Assembly (NCBI GenBank): GCA_009786675.1
Contig: WQRP01000074.1
Coordinates: 2,484-7,730 of the forward strand
Direction of reading: 5' to 3'
Length of the DNA stretch: 5,247 nucleotides
From: Treponema sp.
GTDB taxonomy: Bacteria > Spirochaetota > Spirochaetia > Treponematales > Breznakiellaceae
How positions within the stretch are numbered: position 1 is the first letter of the stretch; each line of letters starts with the position of its first letter. The notes beneath the pieces were generated by a model. The model was not told the origin of the DNA, made no database searches, and was given only the letters and a program-made list of their open reading frames with translations. This document shows positions 1 to 5,083 of this stretch, piece by piece. The translations under genes and the position numbers were made by a program.

Positions 1-2
1 CC

Positions 3-548
3 CGCCGCGCTTCCGGCACCCTGTTCCCCGACAACGGCGTTATGGACGCGATTTGCAGCGAAATCGAACAGAGACGGTCGGATCTCCAGGATCTTTCGCA
101 GGATCTGGCCGGCCTAAAGGACGAAAAACGGAAAATATCCGACGGCTTTAGTTCCGAGGGCGGGCCGCTTAGGTATATCCAGACCCTGAAAAACCAGATT
201 ACCCAGGTGCAGAACGAGTTGAGGGTTCTGTACAGGCGCATAGGCACGGAGGCCGCCCTTGCCGACGAGCGCAGGGAGCTTATCCAGTCCTTCGTAAGGC
301 CGGAGGATCGGGAAAACCTGGACAGCGCGGCGCGCATGAACCAGGCAATCAACGACTGCGACGCGGTTATAGAGAAGCTAAAGGCCTCCCTTGCCATTGA
401 CGACGAAAAGGCGAAGATCGAAAAATACCGCAGGATGATAAACGAGAAACGTGACAAGATAGCCCAGGCCGAAAAGAACATCCTGGAGTTTGAAGGGGCC
501 ATAAGTGATTCCGAGGCGAATATTGAAAAACTACGGCATCTTCTGTAA
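3..548 (+). CDS. Unrecognised coiled-coil protein, 5' end outside the window
   Basis: I do not recognise this gene. The frame is open from the left edge to a TAA at 546-548 and gives 181 visible residues. An ATG at 42 is in frame, but it has no purine-rich ribosome binding site and the 13 codons before it are also open, so the true start probably lies further left. From about 20 residues into the visible part the protein is rich in Glu, Asp, Lys, Arg, Gln, Leu and Ile and almost free of Pro and Trp. Repeated hydrophobic spacing, for example IEKYRRMINEKRDKIAQAEK and the closing stretch ending in EANIEKLRHLL, indicates long alpha-helical coiled coils. No membrane segment or catalytic motif is visible. 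It ends 21 nt before parE and is probably cotranscribed with it. A structural or scaffold role, or the arm of a larger SMC/SbcC-like protein, is possible but not shown. Confidence 0.75.
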   Translation, partial: RRASGTLFPDNGVMDAICSEIEQRRSDLQDLSQDLAGLKDEKRKISDGFSSEGGPLRYIQTLKNQITQVQNELRVLYRRIGTEAALADERRELIQSFVRPEDRENLDSAARMNQAINDCDAVIEKLKASLAIDDEKAKIEKYRRMINEKRDKIAQAEKNILEFEGAISDSEANIEKLRHLL

Positions 549-559
549 GAATTGTTTCC

Positions 560-565
560 AGGGAA
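560..565 (+). promoter_or_regulatory. Ribosome binding site that fixes the parE start
   Basis: AGGGAA lies 4 nt before the ATG at 570. This favours ATG 570 over an in-frame TTG at 552, which would add only six residues and sits 3 nt after the upstream stop with no good Shine-Dalgarno of its own. Confidence 0.65.
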
Positions 566-569
566 TAAC

Positions 570-881
570 ATGGCAGTGACAAGGAAAACCAACGTGAAGG
601 CTCCCGCCGGAAGGGGGACGACCAAAAACACCAAGAGCGCGGCCGTTAAAACCGGTGTCGCCAAGGGCGCTCCGACCAAAGGCGGGGTCGCCAAGATCGC
701 GACCGCTAAAATCGGGGCCGCAAAAGGCAAGGCAGTTGCCGGCGCGGCCAAGACCGTCGCCGGGAACGACGCCAAGCGTTCCGCCAAAGGCGCTTCCAGG
801 GCGGGCGCCGCCAAGGGTGCCGCGACCGCCAAAGGCGCGGTTGGGGGGGGCGGAAAAACCGAAAGGACGCCGGCAGGGGCA
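570..881 (+). other. Basic, low-complexity ParE tail region (H1/Hc-like AKG repeats)
   Basis: This stretch encodes the first ~104 residues of ParE. In residues 1-94 I count 16 Lys and 4 Arg against one acidic residue; nearly all the rest is Ala, Gly, Thr, Val and Ser. The dipeptide AK occurs nine times, often as AKGA or AKIG. At DNA level near-identical 11-mers of the form gccaa(a/g)gg(c/t)gc recur at 660, 783, 810 and 828, which suggests growth by short repeat expansion. Similar compositions occur in histone H1, chlamydial Hc1/Hc2 and the C-terminal tails of some mycobacterial DNA-binding proteins, where they bind DNA non-specifically. A DNA-tethering role for ParE is inferred. Confidence 0.85.
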
Positions 882-2699
882 TACGACGAGTCCAAAATCA
901 AAACCCTATCCTCGCTGGAGCACATACGCCTGCGGACGGGGATGTACATAGGGCGGCTGGGCGACGGCTCCAGTCCCGACGACGGCATATACGTGCTGCT
1001 CAAGGAAATCATCGACAACGCCATCGACGAATTTATAATGGGCAACGGCAGGCACGTCGAGGTGGCGATCTCGGGCAACGCCGAGCCCGGGGCGGCGGTC
1101 GTAAAGGTGCGCGACTACGGCCGGGGAATCCCGCTGGGAAAGCTCGTGGAGTGCGTATCGGTAATCAACACCGGGGCCAAGTACAACGACGAGGTGTTCC
1201 AGTTTTCCGTCGGGCTGAACGGCGTGGGGACCAAGGCCGTCAACGCCCTTTCCGTCCACTTTAGGGTAATCGCCATAAGGGACGGCGAATTCGCCGAGGC
1301 GGTTTTCGAACGGGGCGCGCTGAAAAGCGAGCGCAAGGGCAAGCTGAAGGAAAAGCAGAAGAACGGGACCTATGTCGAGTTCGCGGCCGACCCGGAAATC
1401 TTTCCCGGCTACTTGTTCAACCTTGAGTTTATCGAAAAGCGCATCCAGAACTACGCCTACCTGAACGCCGGGCTGACCCTGGTGTTCAACGGCAGGCAGT
1501 TCGTGTCCAGGCGCGGCCTTTTCGACCTGCTGCAGGAGGAAACCGGCGAGGCCGGCCTTTACGCGATGGGCTACTACAAGGGGGAGCATTCGGCCAACGG
1601 CCAGCTTGAGTTCGCCTTTACCCACACCAACAATTACGGCGAGGGATATTTTTCGTTCGTAAACGGCCAGCACACGTCCGACGGCGGAACCCACCTTTCC
1701 GCGTTCAAGGAGGGCTTCCTAAAGGGGATCCAGGCCTATTTCAAGAAGGACTACCGCAGCGAGGACATCCGGGAAGGCTCGGTCGCCGCGGTCGCGATAA
1801 AGCTGAAGAACCCGATTTTCGAAAGCCAGACCAAGAACAAGCTTGGCAATTCGGACATCCGGGCCTGGGTCGTGCAGGAAACCCGCACCGCCGTGGAGGA
1901 CTGGCTGCACAAGAACCCGGAGGCGGGGAAAAAGCTGGAGCAGAAAATCCTGTCCAACGAGAGCCTTCGCACCGAGCTAAACGCGGTAAAAAAGGAGGCG
2001 CGGGAGGCGGCGAAAAAGATCGCCCTGAACATCCCCAAGCTAAAGGACTGCAAGTACCACCTGGAGGACGGCAAGGAATCGATGATCTTCATTACCGAGG
2101 GCGATTCCGCCTCCGGCTCCATCGTTTCCAGCCGCGACGTCATGACCCAGGCGATCTTCTCGCTGCGCGGCAAGGTCGAAAACATGTACGGCAAGAAACG
2201 CGCCTCGATCTACAAAAACGTGGAATTGTACAACATGATGATGGCCCTGGGCATAGAGAACGACGTAGAGGGGCTTCGCTACTCGAAAATTATCATCGCC
2301 ACCGACGCGGACTTCGACGGCTTCCACATCCGCAACCTGCTTTTGACGTTCTTTCTTTCGTTTTTCGAGGAGCTGGTTACGGCGGGCAGGGTTTTCATTT
2401 TGGAAACGCCGCTGTTTAGAGTGCGAACGAAAAAGGAAACCCGCTACTGCTACAGCGAAAAGGAACGGGACGAGGCGAGCGCCGCCCTTGGCAGCCAGAG
2501 CGAGATTACCCGCTTTAAGGGCCTTGGCGAGATAAGCCCCAAGGAGTTCGGCCAGTTTATCGGCGAGGACATGCGACTTGTCCCGGTGACCGTGAACACG
2601 CTGAAGGTGGTTCCGCAGGTGCTTACCTTTTACATGGGCAAGAACACCCCGGAACGCAGGGAATACATCATGAAAAACCTGATCGAGGACGCGGGGTAA
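570..2699 (+). CDS. parE: DNA topoisomerase IV subunit B (ParE-type) with histone-like N-terminal tail
   Basis: This is the ATPase subunit of a type IIA topoisomerase, which with a ParC/GyrA-type partner passes one DNA duplex through another to decatenate or relax DNA. From ATG 570 it has 709 residues. Residues 1 to about 104 are a Lys/Ala/Gly-rich tail with no aromatic residue. The GHKL ATPase follows: HIRLRTGMYIG at 118-128, the Mg-binding N-box EIIDNAIDE at 146-154, DYGRGIP at 182-188 and the ATP-lid GLNGVG at 215-220. The transducer QTK loop has its lysine at 422. The TOPRIM domain has EGDSASG at 510-516 and the acidic triad D579, D581, D583. RFKGLGEISPKEF lies at 648-660. All catalytic signatures are intact. 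Without the tail the protein is about 605 residues, as expected for ParE or a short GyrB, and it lacks the large insert of proteobacterial GyrB. A GyrB paralogue is the main alternative. No parC is adjacent. The 3' end is part of a tandem duplication. Confidence 0.93.
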   Translation: MAVTRKTNVKAPAGRGTTKNTKSAAVKTGVAKGAPTKGGVAKIATAKIGAAKGKAVAGAAKTVAGNDAKRSAKGASRAGAAKGAATAKGAVGGGGKTERTPAGAYDESKIKTLSSLEHIRLRTGMYIGRLGDGSSPDDGIYVLLKEIIDNAIDEFIMGNGRHVEVAISGNAEPGAAVVKVRDYGRGIPLGKLVECVSVINTGAKYNDEVFQFSVGLNGVGTKAVNALSVHFRVIAIRDGEFAEAVFERGALKSERKGKLKEKQKNGTYVEFAADPEIFPGYLFNLEFIEKRIQNYAYLNAGLTLVFNGRQFVSRRGLFDLLQEETGEAGLYAMGYYKGEHSANGQLEFAFTHTNNYGEGYFSFVNGQHTSDGGTHLSAFKEGFLKGIQAYFKKDYRSEDIREGSVAAVAIKLKNPIFESQTKNKLGNSDIRAWVVQETRTAVEDWLHKNPEAGKKLEQKILSNESLRTELNAVKKEAREAAKKIALNIPKLKDCKYHLEDGKESMIFITEGDSASGSIVSSRDVMTQAIFSLRGKVENMYGKKRASIYKNVELYNMMMALGIENDVEGLRYSKIIIATDADFDGFHIRNLLLTFFLSFFEELVTAGRVFILETPLFRVRTKKETRYCYSEKERDEASAALGSQSEITRFKGLGEISPKEFGQFIGEDMRLVPVTVNTLKVVPQVLTFYMGKNTPERREYIMKNLIEDAG
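843..850 (+). repeat. G8 homopolymer inside parE
   Basis: Eight consecutive G lie in codons for a Gly run, exactly between the basic tail and the ATPase core. Loss of one G would move translation into a frame that stops at 949-951; gain of one G would lead to a stop near 1262. It is a plausible slippage site. The copy in this window is in frame. Confidence 0.9.
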
Positions 2700-2746
2700 G
2701 CGGGGCGAGTATGAAACCCCTTATCGAGGGCACGGGATGAGCGAGT
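2670..2746 (+). repeat. Diverged tandem duplication across the parE stop and kinase start
   Basis: Copy 1 is 2670-2710 and copy 2 is 2711-2746, directly adjacent. The first 30 nt match at 23 positions; then, after a 5-nt indel, both copies end in GCGAGT, giving 29 of 36 aligned bases identical. Copy 1 encodes the end of ParE (MKNLIEDAG, stop). Copy 2 holds a nine-codon mini-frame, MKPLIEGTG, whose TGA overlaps the ATG of the lipid kinase. Copy 2 therefore supplies both the kinase ribosome binding site (GAGGG, 2726-2730) and its start codon. Differences include a double change in codon 3 and two synonymous third-position changes (codons 4 and 9), so the event is not recent. Confidence 0.75.
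2726..2730 (+). promoter_or_regulatory. Ribosome binding site of the lipid kinase
   Basis: GAGGG lies 6 nt before ATG 2737. It sits inside the second copy of the tandem duplication; its counterpart in copy 1 is GAGGA in the last codons of parE. Confidence 0.6.
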
Positions 2747-3666
2747 GCAACGGGAAATTCTGGATCGTACTTAACCCGACGGCGGGAAAGGGAAAGGCAC
2801 TGAAACGCCTGCCGGGGATCGAGCGCTTCATGCGCGGGAGCGGGCGCGACTTCGAGGTGATCCTGACCAAGGGGCCGGGCGACGCGCTGGAGCTCGTGCG
2901 GAACCTTCCGCTTGCGCCGGGCGACGTCACGGTCGCCGCCGGCGGGGACGGCACCTGCAACGAGGTCGCCAACGGCCTGCTTTCGAGCCGGCCGGCCGAT
3001 CCGCCGCTTTTCGGGATTCTGCCGGTGGGCAGGGGCAACGACTTTTCCTCGACCCCGGGGATCCCTGAGGACGTCGAGAAGGCCCTGCGGATCCTGCTTG
3101 CGGGAAAAACGCGCCCCCTGGACGCGGGGCTGGTAACCGGGGGCTTTTTCCCGGACGGCCGTTACTTCGTGAACGGCGTGGGCATCGGCTTCGACGCCAA
3201 GGTCGGGTTCGCGGCGGCCAGGATGAAAATCAAGAGCGGGCTTTCCTACGCCCTGTGCGCGCTTGCCGCGGTGGCACGCTTCGAGCCGTCGCCGGTGGTG
3301 CGCGTGGTTTTCGACGGAAACGAGCTTACCATTCCGGCCACGCTTGTCTCGATCGTGAACGGCAGGCGCATGGGCGGCAGCTTTTACATGGGGCCCAACG
3401 CGGTGCTGGACGACGGCCTTTTGGATCTCTGCGCCGTGCAGCACCAGGCCGGCCGGCTCAAGCTTATGAAGGTCTTTTCCGCGTACACCAAGGGAACCCA
3501 AAGCGAATGCGAGGGCGTCCACTTCGGCAGGTCGGCGCGGTTTCGCCTGGAGGCGATTGAGGGCGGGATGGCCGCCCACTGCGACGGCGAGACGGTCTGC
3601 TACGACGGCAGGGAACTGGAAATTTCCTGCGTCCCCGGCGCGTTGCGGCTTGTGGGGGCGAGCTAG
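2737..3666 (+). CDS. Diacylglycerol kinase family lipid kinase (YegS/DgkB type)
   Basis: This family transfers the ATP gamma-phosphate to a lipid hydroxyl, typically diacylglycerol to phosphatidic acid, at the inner face of the membrane. The 309 residues match the usual ~300. The DAGK catalytic domain is recognised by NPTAGKGK at 13-20, the nucleotide-binding GGDGT at 69-73 followed by NEVANGL, and LPVGRGNDF at 95-103, where Arg99 replaces the Thr common in PLGTGNDF. LDAG lies at 128-131 and NGVGIGFDAKVGF at 146-158. The C-terminal beta-sandwich half carries LDDGLLDL at 224-231 and DGE at 283-285. A mildly hydrophobic helix near 168-182 is typical and is not a clear membrane span. The start at ATG 2737 has a good GAGGG site, and the mini-frame before it ends in an overlapping ATGA, so translational coupling is possible. 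The stop is 1 nt before the acyltransferase GTG. The lipid substrate cannot be told from sequence; sphingosine, ceramide or undecaprenol are alternatives. Confidence 0.9.
   Translation: MSECNGKFWIVLNPTAGKGKALKRLPGIERFMRGSGRDFEVILTKGPGDALELVRNLPLAPGDVTVAAGGDGTCNEVANGLLSSRPADPPLFGILPVGRGNDFSSTPGIPEDVEKALRILLAGKTRPLDAGLVTGGFFPDGRYFVNGVGIGFDAKVGFAAARMKIKSGLSYALCALAAVARFEPSPVVRVVFDGNELTIPATLVSIVNGRRMGGSFYMGPNAVLDDGLLDLCAVQHQAGRLKLMKVFSAYTKGTQSECEGVHFGRSARFRLEAIEGGMAAHCDGETVCYDGRELEISCVPGALRLVGAS
3654..3662 (+). promoter_or_regulatory. Ribosome binding site supporting the GTG start of the acyltransferase
   Basis: A G-rich GGGGGCGAG ends 5 nt before GTG 3668. The open frame extends back to an ATG at 3557, but that would overlap the kinase by 110 nt and add 37 residues unlike any acyltransferase N-terminus, so GTG is preferred. 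Confidence 0.55.
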
Positions 3667-3667
3667 C

Positions 3668-4348
3668 GTGGAACTCAGAAGGGCGGCGGTTTCCTATTTT
3701 CTTAAGGGCGTCACCAGCGCGATCTGCAGGATCGACTGCGGCGAGTTCCGGGACGCCCTGTCCCGAAACGAGCCGATGCTGGTGGCCTTCAACCACGTCA
3801 ATTTCCTGGAGGTGCCGATTCTGGTGGGGCACAGCTATCCCCTTAAGGTAACCGGCCTTGCCAAGGCGGAAACCTGGAAAAACCCCTTTTTCGCGTTTCT
3901 GTTCGATTCCTACGGGGCGATCCCCATCCAGCGCGGCAGGGCGTTTACCGAGGCGTTCAGGCTGATGCGCGAGGCCGTTGACGACGGCTTTTTCATGTGC
4001 ATAGCCCCGGAAGGGACGCGGAGCAAGGACGGCGTTCTTGGGTCCGGCAGGCCGGGGATTATCCAACTGGCCCTGGACACCGGCCTGCCGATTCTGCCTG
4101 TGGCGCACCACGGCGGCGAGCGCGTCTGGGAGAACCTTAGGCGGCTGCGGCGCACGCCGTTCTGCTTCAGGGCGGGCAGGCCCTTCAGGATCAGGATTGG
4201 GCACAGGCCGGGCAAGGGGGAGCGCGGCCAGATAACGGCGGAGGTAATGGGCCGGATGGCCCGGCTGCTGCCGGAGGACAAAAGGGGCGCTTACGCCGGG
4301 CAGGCCTTGCTGGACGAAAGCGAGTGCAAGTACCTTGATTTTCTATGA
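3668..4348 (+). CDS. PlsC-type lysophospholipid acyltransferase
   Basis: Members of this superfamily transfer an acyl chain from acyl-ACP or acyl-CoA to a lysophospholipid, classically 1-acyl-glycerol-3-phosphate to phosphatidic acid, at the cytoplasmic membrane. From GTG 3668 it has 226 residues, a normal length. Motif I is FNHVNFLEVP at 41-50, so the catalytic histidine is H43, but the partner at position 48 is Glu, giving HX4E where HX4D is usual. Motif II is GAIPIQRGR at 83-91, motif III is APEGTRS at 113-119 and motif IV is LPILPVA at 140-146. No clear transmembrane helix is visible, so it is probably membrane-associated through its surface. It starts 1 nt after the kinase stop and ends in an ATGA overlap with the phosphatase gene, so the three are almost certainly cotranslated. 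Which lysolipid it uses is not shown. Confidence 0.88.
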   Translation: MELRRAAVSYFLKGVTSAICRIDCGEFRDALSRNEPMLVAFNHVNFLEVPILVGHSYPLKVTGLAKAETWKNPFFAFLFDSYGAIPIQRGRAFTEAFRLMREAVDDGFFMCIAPEGTRSKDGVLGSGRPGIIQLALDTGLPILPVAHHGGERVWENLRRLRRTPFCFRAGRPFRIRIGHRPGKGERGQITAEVMGRMARLLPEDKRGAYAGQALLDESECKYLDFL

Positions 4349-4995
4349 AAGCCAAAACGCACGTTTTCGACGTTGACCACACGGTAATAAAAAGATCCAG
4401 CATGGGGCATTTCCTGCGCGAGGCCCTGGCCGAGGGTATCGTTCGCCCATGGCAGATTCGTCGCCTTCCCCTGGAATGGGCCAAGTACAAGCTCGGCCGC
4501 CTGGATCTCGATTTTATCGAAAAGGCGGTCGAGTTCATCGCGGGCATCGAAAAAACCGACCTGGAGCGGGTCGCCGAGACCTGTTTCGAGCGGCGCATAA
4601 GGCGGGACATCTACCCCGGCGCGGCGCGGCTTATCGGGGAGGCCCGGGAAAGGGGCGAGAGGGTCGTTTTCGCGACATCGTCGTTCCATGTGGCGATACG
4701 CCCGCTGGAGCGTTTCCTTGGCGTCGAGGGCTCGCTGGCCTGCGAGCTGGAATTCCTGGACGGCAGGACGAGCGGCCGGCTTGTCGGGCGGAGTTTGCTT
4801 GGGCCCAAGAAGAGGGACGCGGTGCGGGATTGGCTGGAGCGCGACGGCATTAGCCCCGGGGACGTGTGTTTCTACTCGGATTCCCATATCGATATCCCCC
4901 TGCTGGAATTCTGCGGCACGGCGGTGGCGGTGAATCCCGACCGTGTTTTAAAGGAAAAGGCGAGAAAACACGGTTGGAAGGCAATTTATTTCTAG
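4345..4995 (+). CDS. HAD-IB family phosphatase (SerB/CicA-like)
   Basis: HAD phosphatases form an aspartyl-phosphate intermediate and hydrolyse phosphomonoesters. The 216 residues contain motif I FDVDHT, with nucleophile D9 and acid/base D11; motif II FATSS, with T111 or S112; motif III GPKKR, with K155 or K156; and motif IV YSDSHID, with D179 and D183. The span between motifs I and II forms the helical C1 cap of subfamily IB. The ending, AVNPDRVLKEKARKHGW, is typical of the IB group that includes CicA and the phosphatase half of Rv2483c-type HAD-PlsC fusions. The ATG overlaps the acyltransferase TGA as ATGA and no Shine-Dalgarno is visible just before it, so translation probably depends on coupling. 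The context suggests a lipid phosphate substrate (phosphatidate, lysophosphatidate or phosphatidylglycerophosphate); phosphoserine is an alternative that the neighbours do not favour. Confidence 0.87.
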   Translation: MKAKTHVFDVDHTVIKRSSMGHFLREALAEGIVRPWQIRRLPLEWAKYKLGRLDLDFIEKAVEFIAGIEKTDLERVAETCFERRIRRDIYPGAARLIGEARERGERVVFATSSFHVAIRPLERFLGVEGSLACELEFLDGRTSGRLVGRSLLGPKKRDAVRDWLERDGISPGDVCFYSDSHIDIPLLEFCGTAVAVNPDRVLKEKARKHGWKAIYF

Positions 4996-5001
4996 GTAAA
5001 A

Positions 5002-5032
5002 CCATGGCCCCACTTCCCTAAATGGCTTTTTT
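5002..5032 (+). terminator. Possible weak terminator after the HAD gene
   Basis: CCAT at 5002-5005 can pair with ATGG at 5022-5025, followed by C and six T (5027-5032). The stem is only 4 bp with a 16-nt loop, so termination would be inefficient. An alternative pairing, CCCCA (5008-5012) with TGGGG (5042-5046), would compete with it. The position, just after the last gene of the tight cluster, is the main support. Confidence 0.25.
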
Positions 5033-5070
5033 ATGACAAAATGGGGTAATCTGTCGCGCATTGGTCATTA
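5031..5070 (+). promoter_or_regulatory. Imperfect dyad upstream of the last gene, possible operator
   Basis: TTATGACAAA at 5031-5040 and TTGGTCATTA at 5061-5070 are inverted repeats matching at 8 of 10 positions, with centres 30 bp apart. The only AT-richer gap in the window holds them, 14 nt before the start of the last gene. A -35-like ATGACA lies in the left arm, but I find no good -10 at the right spacing, so a promoter is not established. Confidence 0.25.
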
Positions 5071-5074
5071 TCAT

Positions 5075-5078
5075 GGAG
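5075..5078 (+). promoter_or_regulatory. Ribosome binding site of the last gene
   Basis: GGAG lies 5 nt before ATG 5084 and supports that start. Confidence 0.55.
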
Positions 5079-5083
5079 CTGTT

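Noticed and set aside
42..44. ATG 42 as the start of the first gene
   Set aside because: There is no ribosome binding site and the frame is open back to the window edge, so a start further upstream is more likely.
552..554. TTG start for parE
   Set aside because: It adds only six residues and lacks a binding site, while ATG 570 has a well-placed AGGGAA.
906..1694. 262-residue open frame on the - strand inside parE
   Set aside because: It lies wholly opposite well-conserved ParE motifs, has no recognisable domain, and long antisense frames are expected in GC-rich codon usage.
2668..3579. 303-residue open frame on the - strand opposite the lipid kinase
   Set aside because: It mirrors the kinase codons, its translation is low-complexity Arg/Ala/Pro/Gly-rich, and the + strand protein has clear family motifs.
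3557..3667. ATG 3557 as the acyltransferase start
   Set aside because: It would overlap the kinase by 110 nt with a translation that is an out-of-frame shadow; GTG 3668 has a G-rich site and a family-like N-terminus.
3464..4204. 246-residue open frame on the - strand across the kinase/acyltransferase junction
   Set aside because: Two convincing + strand genes cover it and its translation shows no domain.
5033..5061. Sigma-70 promoter using ATGACA as -35
   Set aside because: The hexamers at 16-18 nt spacing are CGCGCA, GCGCAT and CGCATT, none resembling TATAAT.
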